From positions 173,431 to 237,430 of the forward strand of contig NZ_CH672419.1 in assembly GCF_000152905.1 (NCBI RefSeq): a stretch of 64,000 bases of DNA. The letters are read 5' to 3'. The stretch is from Nitrobacter sp. Nb-311A. Its GTDB lineage: Bacteria > Pseudomonadota > Alphaproteobacteria > Rhizobiales > Xanthobacteraceae. The translations under genes were made by a program, and so were the position numbers. Numbering within the stretch: the first letter of the stretch is position 1; each line of letters starts with the position of its first letter. The notes below the pieces were generated by a model. It did not search any database and was not told the DNA's origin. It saw nothing but the letters and a program-made list of their open reading frames with translations. Positions 37,193-45,115 of the stretch are shown here, piece by piece.

Positions 37193-37480
37193 TTAGCGCT
37201 TGCGCTTGGCCGGTTTTGCGCGTCGATTATACGGCGAGCGGTTTGTCGGCCCGAGCGAAATCCCTTCGCGCTGGGCTTTGCTGCGGATCGCGGCTTGCGG
37301 CCGTTCAAGCTTCAGGCTGATCACGCCCGTCGGCGTATTGGCTTTTGCCAGCTTGCGAAGTTCGCGCACGTCCTGATCTGACCATCGCTCGCGGGAGCGC
37401 CGCTTATAGATCGGGTTCGCTTTGCGCGGTCCTTTCTTGCCGATCGGCGATCCTGGACGTTTCCAATCTGGTCGCGCCAT
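37193..37480 (-). CDS. Small SANT/Myb-like basic DNA-binding protein
   Basis: 95 residues, strongly basic. The region RRSRERWSDQDVRELRKLAKANTPTGVISLKLERPQAAIRSKAQREGISL looks like a SANT/Myb helix-turn-helix (tryptophan in RWSDQD, then three helices), and the ends are rich in Lys and Arg. Similar small proteins occur in rhizobial genomes, function unknown. It is divergent from the ligase gene and may regulate it. Confidence 0.65.
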   Translation of the reverse strand: MARPDWKRPGSPIGKKGPRKANPIYKRRSRERWSDQDVRELRKLAKANTPTGVISLKLERPQAAIRSKAQREGISLGPTNRSPYNRRAKPAKRKR

Positions 37481-37560
37481 GTGCTTCTCCTTTGTTTCAA
37501 AGATGAACGGCGAAACGATTAGTTCAGTTCCACGATGGGAACGAAAGAACATGGCCGGCT

Positions 37561-38512
37561 TTGAATCGACTTGCACAGGAGCTCCGACCTGCCGTGCCCG
37601 CGCGCCCCAAGCAAGCCATTGGCTCCCAGGCAAACTTTCCGGGCTTCATCCCGCCGGCACTGGCTTCGCCTATCGAGCGCGTGCCTAAGGGCAAACGATG
37701 GATTCACGAGATCAAGTTCGACGGCTATCGCGTCCAAGTGCATCTCGTTGAAAAGAATGTGAAGGTTTTCACCAGGCGCGGTAATGATTGGACCAAGCGC
37801 TTCCGGAAGATTGCTGACGACGCTTCGCGTATCCCGGCCGTGACTGCGATCATAGACGGCGAAGTCGTGGTGCCCGCAGAAGACGGCACCACGGACTTTT
37901 CAGTTCTGCAAAATGAACTCCGCGGCCGATCACGAAACATCGTGCTGGTGGCATTTGATCTGCTCTACCTCGATGGCCATGACCTGCGAAGTTTGCCGCT
38001 GCATCAGCGGAAGGATGCACTGAAAGCACTAGTCGGCGGCACCGCTGTTCAGTTCAGCGAGAGCTTTACTATCGACGGTCGCGAGATGTTCGATCACGCC
38101 TGTAAAGTCGGCCTCGAGGGCGTCGTTTCAAAGGTTGCCGACGGCACCTATCCAACCGGTGAGCGCAGCCGCAATTGGGTCAAGAAAACCTGTGCCCAGC
38201 GCGAGACATTGGTGATTGCTGGATTTGCTGAGAAGGACAACAAATGGGACGGCCTCCATCTCGCAAGGCGTAAGGGGGGATGCTTTGCTCTACGCCGGCA
38301 AGGTCGATCACGGTTTCGACAAGGCTTCAATTGCTGATCTGCGTAAGCGCCTCACGCCATTAGTTCGGAAGACGCAGCCTTACACCAAGAGAATTGCCCA
38401 CAAAGGCGTGTGGGTTGAGCCTGAGTGGCTTGCCGAAATCGAATACCGGGCAAAGTCGGCGGAAGGCAAAGTTCGGCACCCTTTCTTTCGGGGTCTCAGA
38501 GAAGAGCTCTGA
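37561..38512 (+). pseudogene. LigD-type ATP-dependent DNA ligase, frameshifted
   Basis: The catalytic core (37561-about 38278) has the lysine motif EIKFDGYR (K52), FTRRGNDWTKRF, IIDGEVVV and EGVVSKVADGTY. At the G6 run 38274-38279 the frame shifts: the open frame ends in an unrelated tail at 38337, while the +1-shifted frame continues with GDALLYAGKVDHGF and the OB-fold end (VEPEWLAEIEYRAKSAEGKVRHPFFRGLREEL, stop 38512). Removing one G restores a ligase of about 316 residues, similar to the stand-alone ligase domain of LigD used in non-homologous end joining. The start is a TTG. Recent mutation, phase variation or sequencing error are all possible. Confidence 0.85.
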
Positions 38513-38641
38513 AGAGTGAAGCGGAATTGAACCCTGTCGGCAGCCCGAGAAAGCAATGGCCACGATTGGGGGAAGCTGGCGACGGATCGGTAGCCCGTCG
38601 GCAAAACGGGGCGACCAATCCGCCGGGTTGAATACCTCGAT

Positions 38642-38863
38642 CTAGCCCCCTGGCCGGCGCTCAAGGCTCAGGCTGGTTTCAAGACCCAGGCCCCGCTCGA
38701 GGGCGGCGATCTTGGCATCTAGATCAGCCAGCCAGTCTTTGTCAGGGATCATACCTGATTTGCCATGTCTGGCCTTCGACACAACCAAAGCTTCTTTCAG
38801 CCGGCGTAGACTTTGAAGTTCGAATGCTTTTGGTAGGCTCCCAACCATGGCGTCCTCCTTCAT
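38642..38863 (-). CDS. Small hypothetical helical protein
   Basis: 73 residues, overlapping the upstream gene by ATGA. The sequence is helical (FELQSLRRLKEALVVSKARHGKSGMIPDKDWLADLDAKIAALERGLGLE), with a coiled-coil-like rhythm. Not recognised. Second gene of a two-gene leftward operon. Confidence 0.5.
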   Translation of the reverse strand: MKEDAMVGSLPKAFELQSLRRLKEALVVSKARHGKSGMIPDKDWLADLDAKIAALERGLGLETSLSLERRPGG

Positions 38864-39186
38864 GCCGCTTCTGAGATTCGCGAGGTCGATTGACGCCGAG
38901 CTGGCTTCCCGCCGGGTGGCCGCGGACCATAATTGAGGGCGGACAAAGCTTCCAGGATGTCATCAATCGACACGGGTTGGCGCTGGCCCGGAATTGCCCT
39001 CAGCGACGGGCAGGATGTAACAGCGGCGGCGTCCGAGGCCCATGACGCCAAGATCGCTCTCTTCTCGGCTAGGGTCAGTTCTTCGTCCGCCAGGACGTCG
39101 CGGGGGTGGTCGTAGACCGACCCGGGATGAAGGATTGCGTTGAGGTCGTAAACGTTGTCGTCAATTACACGGCCGCAATTGGTCAT
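38860..39186 (-). CDS. Hypothetical protein (DLNAILHPG-type), common in rhizobial genomes
   Basis: 108 residues. The segment DLNAILHPGSVYDHPRDVLADEELTLAEKRAILASWASDAAAV and the following SIDDILEAL are a pattern I associate with short uncharacterised proteins widespread in the Bradyrhizobiaceae. No function is known. It is followed, with ATGA overlap, by the small helical protein. Confidence 0.65.
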   Translation of the reverse strand: MTNCGRVIDDNVYDLNAILHPGSVYDHPRDVLADEELTLAEKRAILASWASDAAAVTSCPSLRAIPGQRQPVSIDDILEALSALNYGPRPPGGKPARRQSTSRISEAA

Positions 39187-39331
39187 GTTGTCCTCCTATC
39201 TCCTTTCGTTTTGGACGACAAAAATATTAGGAAGACGGTGCCAGTCGTCAAGAATTACAGGGCAGAACTTTTCTAAAGGTCCATCTGGCCGGCAGGAATT
39301 TTGCCGGTCTTGCTAATCCCCGTTCCCGAAA

Positions 39332-39364
39332 GGCCCGCTGCCCCGAGCTGCGGCAGGCCTTTTT
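39332..39364 (+). terminator. Rho-independent terminator-like hairpin without an upstream gene
   Basis: GGCC-C-GC-T-GC (39332-39341) pairs with GC-G-GC-A-GGCC (39350-39359) around a CCCGAGCT loop, followed at once by TTTTT (39360-39364). It has the classical shape on the plus strand, yet the nearest upstream genes point the other way. It may end a small RNA starting in 39190-39330. Confidence 0.6.
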
Positions 39365-39466
39365 GCATGCCCCATCTCGCGGCGCTCCGGCTCGCGTTTT
39401 CGCCAGGGGCTGGGTTCACGACGTGATAATCATAACGAGCCTTGTATACCTGATGGATGGCAGGTG

Positions 39467-39544
39467 ATGGATACGATCATCTTGTTGGTTGCCGCCTCTC
39501 TCCTGATGGCCGTCGTCGTCATGATCGACATTTGGTATTCGTGA
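39467..39544 (+). CDS. Possible 25-residue single-helix membrane peptide
   Basis: Reads MDTIILLVAASLLMAVVVMIDIWYS then stop: one hydrophobic helix with a short acidic start, the composition expected of a real small membrane protein. A weak purine stretch (GGCAGG) precedes it. Chance cannot be excluded at this length. Confidence 0.3.
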   Translation: MDTIILLVAASLLMAVVVMIDIWYS

Positions 39545-39712
39545 AGGAGCGTCATGAATCCATCAAGGAACACCAGAGCCGACTCTCGGTGTGTGGCAAC
39601 GGCGGTACGTTAACCCTAGCTCTACGGGGAGAAGCAAAATGTAAGATCATCCTTGTTGGCCGCACTCTGCCCAACTAGCATTCTGAGCCATGCTTGGCTG
39701 AAGGAGTGCGCG

Positions 39713-40024
39713 ATGAGAAGGTGGTGGGCCCTAGGGGTAGCGGTAGTTATGGCGATCGGAATGGGCGCGCCAGTCAACGCGGCTCCGATGGATAAAACGC
39801 TGAAGGCTTGCGGTAATTCAAAGGGCTGCGGATTTTCCAAGCTCGACAACGGAGACGTAGTTGGGTGCTCCCCGAAGAGCAAAGGCGGGAATGGCCGATG
39901 CTTTTATTGCAATTCAAGTACGAAGGATTGCTTTCAAGTGAGGCGGATACCAAACGGAAAGTGGAAACGAATCCCTGGTGACGTGCTCTCTAACCTGCCA
40001 AAGCGAACACCGGTCTCGCGTTGA
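39713..40024 (+). CDS. Small secreted cysteine-rich hypothetical protein
   Basis: 103 residues with GAAGGAG upstream of the ATG. A signal peptide (RRWWALGVAVVMAIGMGAPVNAA) precedes a mature part with six cysteines arranged in three pairs (ACGNSKGCGF, VGCSPKSKGGNGRCFYC, KDCF), probably disulfide-bonded or metal-binding. Not recognised; expected in the periplasm. Confidence 0.65.
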   Translation: MRRWWALGVAVVMAIGMGAPVNAAPMDKTLKACGNSKGCGFSKLDNGDVVGCSPKSKGGNGRCFYCNSSTKDCFQVRRIPNGKWKRIPGDVLSNLPKRTPVSR

Positions 40025-40074
40025 AATGCTTGGCATCATTATAGCCTCTATAGCAAGTGTAAAACCCACGCTAA

Positions 40075-40245
40075 ATGACATCTCACGACGAACTGCTCCT
40101 CAAGACTTTGAAGACCATTCAGGCCAAGCTCAATGACACGTCCAAAGACCTGTCTGAGGTTAAGGTCGATATACGTGGACTGAAGGGCCACGTGGCTGCG
40201 TGCATCGACAGAGTGGAACGTAGGCTCGATGCGAAAGAAGGATGA
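40075..40245 (+). CDS. Small predicted coiled-coil protein
   Basis: 56 residues: MTSHDELLLKTLKTIQAKL followed by NDTSKDLSEVKVDIRGLKGHV and AACIDRVERRLDAKEG, an uninterrupted heptad-like helix. Too short for family assignment. The pattern resembles short phage-associated coiled coils. The start is supported by a good initiator context (CTAAATG) but not by a clear ribosome-binding site. Confidence 0.45.
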   Translation: MTSHDELLLKTLKTIQAKLNDTSKDLSEVKVDIRGLKGHVAACIDRVERRLDAKEG

Positions 40246-40360
40246 GCGTCGGGTCACATACGCCCCATCCACGCGCTCTGACGTCGGCCTGTGACAAAGC
40301 CCTTGCCGTGGCGCAAGTCCCCGATGACGCTCTGGCTCACCTGAACCATCGCCGGACAAT

Positions 40361-40882
40361 GTGATCTGGAAAGTGCTGATGAAGTTCTCCGATTGGACAA
40401 CCAGCGTCGACGGCTTCGTGTCAGTCGAAGCCAGCACTTGCGACAGGCTTCTCAGCGACGCGGAAATGTCTCCGCGCAGGCGATCACACCTTCTTCTCCA
40501 CGAAAGTCATGCCGACCCAACGCAACGGCTGCTCGTTGCTTTCGAACAAAGCACCTATATCCAACCCCATCGCCATCCAGAGCAATGGGAAATGATAATT
40601 CCAATGCGGGGGGTGCTCGCCTTGCTGTTGTTCTCCGATAACGGCCATGTCGCTGACAGAATCGAACTCACCGCAGGATCGATCCCGATATCGCAGATCA
40701 CCGTGGGAGCATGGCACACGGTCGTCGCCCTGACGCCTTCGGCGCTCATGCTCGAGATCAAACCGGGGCCATACCGAGTTGCGGAGTTTCTTGAACTATT
40801 CCCTCCCGAGAATTCCCCAGACGCGAGACGAGCTGCGGAATGGCTAACCTCCGCGAAGGCAGGAGATTACTGGCAACTTTGA
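40361..40882 (+). CDS. WbuC-like cupin protein
   Basis: 173 residues from a GTG (an ATG six codons in is equally possible). A cupin motif is evident: QSTYIQPHRHPEQWEMIIPMRGVLALLLFSDNG, with the HxH pair and downstream Glu, then VGAWHTVVALTPSALMLEIKPGPY with the second-motif His. The closing LFPPENSPDARRAAEWLTSAKAG is typical of the WbuC family, metalloproteins usually in O-antigen clusters. Here it sits tail-to-tail with a tail-fibre-like gene, so a role in polysaccharide or fibre biology is possible but unproven. Confidence 0.8.
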   Translation: MIWKVLMKFSDWTTSVDGFVSVEASTCDRLLSDAEMSPRRRSHLLLHESHADPTQRLLVAFEQSTYIQPHRHPEQWEMIIPMRGVLALLLFSDNGHVADRIELTAGSIPISQITVGAWHTVVALTPSALMLEIKPGPYRVAEFLELFPPENSPDARRAAEWLTSAKAGDYWQL

Positions 40883-40892
40883 CTTGCGGACG

Positions 40893-42788
40893 CTAAACGG
40901 CGTTCCCAATAGCGTTCATCCAATTTGATCCGTTCCACCAAATTGGAATGCCTAAGGACGCGTCGTATATTTGCGTCCCAACCGGAACCCCGGTCGGCCT
41001 CGTGCTGGTCACGCGACATATGACCGGAGCCTTGAAATCCCAACAGCCGTCATTATTGAGAACACTGACGTCCGGGTCGCTGCCAGCTGAATTCCGCATC
41101 GTAAGCGTAACATCACCCGTTCCGTTCTCAATCAACATCGTCGGAAATGAGTTAGTAACCATCGGCTCATGCTTGAACCAATGAGCAGCTTGTGTGGTCA
41201 CTGACCCAACTGAATAGTTCACCGCCCCCGTTAGATAGTTCACCAGGTACGGTGTGTGGCGCGGGGTGCCGTCGCTTGAAAAAGCGGCGATTGCGTAGTG
41301 ATACATATCGTCAAACGCGACATCGCCGACCTTGGCCTGCCCCATCCCGACCTGCCAGATCGGATGGCCTAGATGCGCGTAGAATATACTCGTTCGCAGG
41401 TTATCGCTTGCCGTCCTAGACGGATCGCCAACATCCGCATACTGTCCCGCATTATCGAGCCAGATATAGGGATGCCAATTGGCTGAGATTCCAAAACCGT
41501 TGCCGTCATGTTGGCCGACCGGATCGGTTTGCTTGGTGTAATAGAACAGTCGCTCTTGCCAGCCTTCCTTCGCTGGCGGGAATGCGGAATAGCTCGCACC
41601 GAGCCCGCGATCCTCCACCATCATGTCGTTGTCGACGCCGCTGAAATCCGGGTGCGTCGATACATCCGTCTTCACATAGCCGTAGCAGATCGGCCACGGG
41701 ACTTCGACCACGCCGCCGCCGTCAACGTCGCAGAGCGTGATCGCTGCCTGCAGCACGGTCTTGTTCTCTGCGTTCGTGTTATCTGTCGAAGCGCCGAACC
41801 ACATCACCGAATAGCGGCCTTTTGAGTGCGCGCGCACCCAAGCGCCTGTATCAGCGTCAGTGTCGTCGGCTTTGATGTAGACGCCTTCGCCCGTGTCGCT
41901 TGAGATGTATGTGGAGTAGTCGCCGGAGCGAAACACAAACCCGCCTTCGCGCCCTTCCTCGGTGGGGAATATGAATGACGTCGAGCTCGTGTTAAGCGCC
42001 TTCAGAGCAGTTCTGGTCGCCACCTTAACGCTCGCCGCGCTAGGGTTGTAAAGCTGCCAGTCGGCACCGTCGTAAACCTTCAACGCGCTCTCACTCGTGC
42101 TCCAATAGAGCGCACCAGTGAGCAAGGCGTCGCCATCGTTATCGAGCATCGGATCGGCAGATTTCGCTCCGAGATACCGATCTTCAAAGCTGTCGAACGA
42201 CTCTGCGGCCGCTGTCGCAGATGCCGCAGCAGCGGTCGCATGGGTGGTCGCCGTGGTCGCACTACCCGAAGCAGCCGTCGCGCTGTTCGAAGCCGCAGTA
42301 GCTGAGTCGGCCGCATTGCTGGCCTGAGTCGTGGCGGTCGTCGCGCTACCGGCCGCAGCCGTTTCAGAAGCCGCAGCCGCGGTAGCTGACGCCGCAGCGT
42401 TGGTCGCCTGCTCGCCGAAGTCGACGATCAGGTCCCACTTGCTTTCGTCGAAGCCATCGGTCGAGGTGTGCGCTACGTTGGCAGTATAGAACGCATCTGC
42501 GTAAAAAACCGTGCTTTCCGTCGTGTAATCGATGCCTGGCTCCCAAGTAGTCGGGAGCGAGAATCCAATGTCGAACGTCGCATCCAATTGATTGACGCCG
42601 ACGCTGCCATTGGCCAGTCGGCCATCGGCGCGGATTGACGTCTTCAGGAAGTCGACGACCTCGCCAATCGACGTAACGACCGCGTTCAGATCAATGTTGA
42701 CCTGGTTGCCAGGTAACGGCCGCGTCGGGTTGCTGACCTGGTAACTTTGAAAATCGTACTGACGAGTGTATTTTGTCGGATAGGGCAT
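40893..42788 (-). CDS. Phage tail fibre-like protein
   Basis: 631 residues from MPYPTKYTRQYDFQSYQ (the frame is open 20 codons further). The N-terminal domain (to about 120) resembles the virion-attachment part of podovirus-like tail fibres: NQVNIDLNAVVTSIGEVVDFLKTSIRADGRL. A region of Ala/Ser/Thr repeats (about 130-205; ATAAAASETAAAGSATTATT...) forms the shaft, then DRYLGAKSADPMLDNDGDALLTGALYW and a long C-terminal region that includes a pectate-lyase-like start (LKALNTSSTSFIF... TVLQAAITLCDVDGGGVVEVP). It recognises or degrades a surface polysaccharide in phages. No other virion genes are present. Confidence 0.82.
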   Translation of the reverse strand: MPYPTKYTRQYDFQSYQVSNPTRPLPGNQVNIDLNAVVTSIGEVVDFLKTSIRADGRLANGSVGVNQLDATFDIGFSLPTTWEPGIDYTTESTVFYADAFYTANVAHTSTDGFDESKWDLIVDFGEQATNAAASATAAAASETAAAGSATTATTQASNAADSATAASNSATAASGSATTATTHATAAAASATAAAESFDSFEDRYLGAKSADPMLDNDGDALLTGALYWSTSESALKVYDGADWQLYNPSAASVKVATRTALKALNTSSTSFIFPTEEGREGGFVFRSGDYSTYISSDTGEGVYIKADDTDADTGAWVRAHSKGRYSVMWFGASTDNTNAENKTVLQAAITLCDVDGGGVVEVPWPICYGYVKTDVSTHPDFSGVDNDMMVEDRGLGASYSAFPPAKEGWQERLFYYTKQTDPVGQHDGNGFGISANWHPYIWLDNAGQYADVGDPSRTASDNLRTSIFYAHLGHPIWQVGMGQAKVGDVAFDDMYHYAIAAFSSDGTPRHTPYLVNYLTGAVNYSVGSVTTQAAHWFKHEPMVTNSFPTMLIENGTGDVTLTMRNSAGSDPDVSVLNNDGCWDFKAPVICRVTSTRPTGVPVGTQIYDASLGIPIWWNGSNWMNAIGNAV

Positions 42789-43460
42789 GCCGGCGACACT
42801 TTCGGAGCCGCGTTTAGCGCGGTGCTGCCGGCGGAGCAGCTGTGTCACCCAATCGCTATACTATCATGAATGAGGAGAGTTGGAAGCGTATTATGCTCTG
42901 AGCATTCGCGCGTAAGACGTTCTACGGCTCGTTCGTCTCTTCCAATCTTGCTCAAGCAACAGCGGCTTTGCCTCGTCCTGACCCGAGGGATTCTGAAACT
43001 AAAAAATTAGCGCCGGGGCGTTCCGACGTTTGGCGGCGAGGCGGCCGACCCCCCACCAGGGGTGCCCCACCCGCCTGCCCCGCCCATCGATGGCCGCGAC
43101 GCACGGCGCACGGCGCACGGCTAAGCGCTCGTGTTGACTTTGTCGCACTCCTGCAGCGTGCAAAATAATTTTCAGCAGCAATAGCGCCCAGCGCTCAAGG
43201 CGCTACGTGTTGACTTCTGCCTGCAACAGCAAATTCACAGCGATGCGCCTCTTGCGCTTCTGATTTTTTGGCGCATCATCACGGCGGGTCGAAAGCCCAT
43301 TGATCTAAGCCGAATGTCGTTACCGGTCAGTCGGCGATCATAATTTCTAGTCCGGGGGCCGCGCGCGCATGTCCAAGGCGCGAGCCTAAAGGCGTGCGGG
43401 GCTGCTCTTAGATGCGGTCATTTCGCCCCCGGATGCAATTTGCTCGAAAGGCAAACATCT
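42789..43460. other. Gene-poor region upstream of the tail-fibre gene
   Basis: About 670 bp. No convincing gene on either strand. It contains an 8-bp tandem repeat (ACGGCGC, about 43096-43120) and two similar segments with GTGTTGACTT (about 43131 and 43206), each a possible -35 box facing the gene at 43461. The promoter of the tail-fibre gene must be at the left end. Confidence 0.4.
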
Positions 43461-43751
43461 ATGAACGCTTTGAAGAAAATCTCCGCCGATCAAATGCCCA
43501 CCGATCGCGCCACCGATATCGTCGAGCGCCTTAAGGCGCGCAACGTACCGATTGCCCTGATCATTGATGATGGTTTAGCAGTGATTCAGGCCCACGTGCC
43601 TTCCGGCCAAGCCGCCCGCATGTTGAAGCCGCTGGGCCGGAAAGCCGTTGGGCAATTCTATGCGATGCCTCGCAATATGGTGGTGATTGACGCCATCGTC
43701 TCGCTCAGCAAAGCGGAGCGCATGCTGGCGGCCGGGAGGACAACGGCCTAG
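43461..43751 (+). CDS. Hypothetical island-end protein
   Basis: 96 residues from MNALKKISADQMPTD. The body (IVERLKARNVPIALIIDDGLAVIQAHVPSGQAARMLKPLGRKAVGQFYAMPRNMVVIDAIVSLSKAERMLAAG) has an alpha/beta rhythm but no recognised family. It is the last gene before the right attachment repeat and is followed by a strong hairpin. Confidence 0.6.
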   Translation: MNALKKISADQMPTDRATDIVERLKARNVPIALIIDDGLAVIQAHVPSGQAARMLKPLGRKAVGQFYAMPRNMVVIDAIVSLSKAERMLAAGRTTA

Positions 43752-43760
43752 AAACCGCTG

Positions 43761-43790
43761 CACGAGGCGCCCAAAAAGCGCCTCGTGTTT
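43761..43790 (+). terminator. Hairpin terminator after the last island gene
   Basis: CACGAGGCGC (43761-43770) and GCGCCTCGTG (43778-43787) form a perfect 10-bp stem with a CCAAAAA loop, followed by TTT. It begins 10 nt after the stop of the 96-residue protein and protects the tRNA-Pro region from readthrough. Confidence 0.75.
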
Positions 43791-43870
43791 CCCTGGTGCT
43801 TCCCAGGACGGGAAAATCATCTAGCGACAATCGGAGGCAATGCAGAATATGTCAGGATTTCAACCGCTTA

Positions 43871-43925
43871 ATTGGTCGGAGCGAGAGGATTTGAACCTCC
43901 GACCCCTAGTCTCCCAGACTAGTGC
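43871..43925 (-). repeat. attR-type repeat inside tRNA-Pro
   Basis: Right copy of the 55-bp perfect direct repeat shared with 23705-23759. The crossover took place somewhere within it; the exact point cannot be set because the copies are identical. Confidence 0.93.
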
Positions 43926-43950
43926 GCTAACCGGGCTGCGCTACGCTCCG
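43873..43950 (-). tRNA. tRNA-Pro(GGG)
   Basis: The minus strand folds into a complete cloverleaf: acceptor CGGAGCG pairing with CGCTCCG, D arm GCGC...GCGC, anticodon stem CTAGT/ACTAG with loop CTGGGAG (anticodon GGG), T stem GGAGG/CCTCT-type with TTCAAAT loop, discriminator A and encoded CCA. It is the right attachment site (attR) of the island: its 5' half is chromosomal and its 3' 55 bp match the left repeat, so integration kept the gene intact. Confidence 0.95.
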
Positions 43951-44031
43951 AGCCGTTACGGCCCCGTTTCCATATAGCGTTTTCACGCGAAGTGATACGG
44001 ATTCTTACAAAGAAAATGCATCAGGCGAAAG

Positions 44032-44628
44032 CTACGGTTCGCCCTCGCTAAGCGCATCGTCCAGCAATTGCCTGCAGGCGACAAGTTCGGCCAATACACC
44101 CTTTAGCTTCGTAAGCTCGACAGAGGCGGCGCCTACGCCCGGAATCGCATCGCTGTCGGGACCGGACCAGAGTACATCGTCGAGGTCGTGCCGCAGCGGC
44201 CGATGCACAACCGGCTCCCGCTCGCGAGGTGAGTTGTCGCCGTCATCTTCATCGTCTTCCGTGTCCTCGGCGCTCTCGTAGCCGGACTCGTCCTCATCGA
44301 TTTCGTCGAGAGTGTTGCGGATATCCTCCTCGATCGCGCCGAAAGCCGCGGCAGACGACCCCTCGGTCAGGCTTTGCACTGATTTGATGCCGTGCTCTTT
44401 CAGAATCCGTTGCACGCCGCGGATCGTGTAACCCTCGCTGTACAACAGATGGCGGATGCCACGAAGCAGATCGACATCGTCCGGACGATAATAACGCCGG
44501 CCGCCGCTGCGCTTCATCGGCTTGATCTGCGAAAACCGGGTCTCCCAGAATCGCAGGACATGCTGGGGGATATCGAGATCGCCGGCGACCTCGCTAATCG
44601 TCCGAAAAGCATCCGGTGCCTTGTCCAA
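44032..44628 (-). CDS. MerR family transcriptional regulator
   Basis: 198 residues. The N-terminal MerR winged-helix domain reads [70 protein letters not shown] long acidic, disordered stretch (about 105-130: [22 protein letters not shown]) follows, and a short helical C-terminus. No metal-binding cysteines are seen. It lies directly downstream of ihfA, a conserved alphaproteobacterial pairing; the effector is unknown. Confidence 0.9.
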   Translation of the reverse strand: MDKAPDAFRTISEVAGDLDIPQHVLRFWETRFSQIKPMKRSGGRRYYRPDDVDLLRGIRHLLYSEGYTIRGVQRILKEHGIKSVQSLTEGSSAAAFGAIEEDIRNTLDEIDEDESGYESAEDTEDDEDDGDNSPREREPVVHRPLRHDLDDVLWSGPDSDAIPGVGAASVELTKLKGVLAELVACRQLLDDALSEGEP

Positions 44629-44664
44629 ATGCTCGCTCCTCTGCCAATCGCGACGAAGGCCGGA

Positions 44665-44985
44665 CTAATCCGTTTTGGCGCCGGCGCCGTTGCTGTTGAT
44701 CCGCTGCTTCAGAATAGCCGACGGCTTGAAGACCATCACACGACGCGGAGAGATCGGCACCTCGGTGCCGGTCTTGGGATTGCGGCCTATACGCTGGCCT
44801 TTCTTGCGCACCATGAATGATCCGAAGGACGACAGCTTCACCGTCTCGCCCTTCTCCAGGCAGTCGGTGATCTCTTTGAGAACGAGTTCTACAAACGCAG
44901 ACGACTCGGTGCGCGACAGTCCTACTTTTTTGTAGACGGCTTCGCAGAGGTCGACGCGAGTGACTGTTTTTCCGGTTCCGGTCAT
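44665..44985 (-). CDS. ihfA: integration host factor subunit alpha
   Basis: 106 residues from [22 protein letters not shown]; an upstream in-frame start adds nine residues without similarity. Typical HU/IHF fold: [43 protein letters not shown], where RNPKTG with the following P forms the minor-groove arm. It bends DNA in recombination, replication and transcription, and could assist the adjacent element's integrase. The C-terminal [10 protein letters not shown] is longer than in E. coli, as is usual here. Confidence 0.95.
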   Translation of the reverse strand: MTGTGKTVTRVDLCEAVYKKVGLSRTESSAFVELVLKEITDCLEKGETVKLSSFGSFMVRKKGQRIGRNPKTGTEVPISPRRVMVFKPSAILKQRINSNGAGAKTD

Positions 44986-45115
44986 CGCCTGCCCCAAGCT
45001 CCCGGCGAACAATTTGTAACTGAAATTAAGAGTTTAACGGCCCACGGTCAACCTATCACATGATGCTTTCGGATAATAGATGGCGGCATTTGCGGCGGTG
45101 ACTTTGATTCAAGTC

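Larger units (their letters stand above)
39187..39712. other. Gene-poor stretch of the island
   Basis: About 525 bp. It should hold the promoter of the leftward operon near 39187-39240 (AT-rich), the orphan terminator hairpin at 39332 and a 25-codon hydrophobic frame at 39467. A 73-codon frame at 39457 overlaps the latter and lacks protein-like composition. Confidence 0.4.
23705..43925. mobile_element. 20.2-kb integrated element in tRNA-Pro(GGG): phage satellite or decayed prophage island
   Basis: A perfect 55-bp direct repeat (23705-23759 and 43871-43925) corresponds to the 3' part of tRNA-Pro. The right copy lies in an intact tRNA gene; the left copy is a tRNA fragment followed by non-tRNA sequence. 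An integrase gene starts 138 bp inside the left repeat. The element holds an excisionase-like HTH gene, a primase/helicase-like gene, a second recombinase, repair and nuclease genes, an HD/Panacea pair and a tail-fibre-like gene, but no capsid, portal, terminase or conjugation gene. GTGCTTCCC occurs twice just inside the left end (23869, 23880) and once near the right end (43796): possible integrase arm sites. Confidence 0.88.

Noticed and set aside
42080..42420. Tandem repeat DNA at the Ala-rich part of the tail-fibre gene.
   Set aside because: The repetition is explained by the Ala/Ser/Thr heptad-like shaft of the protein; not an independent DNA element.
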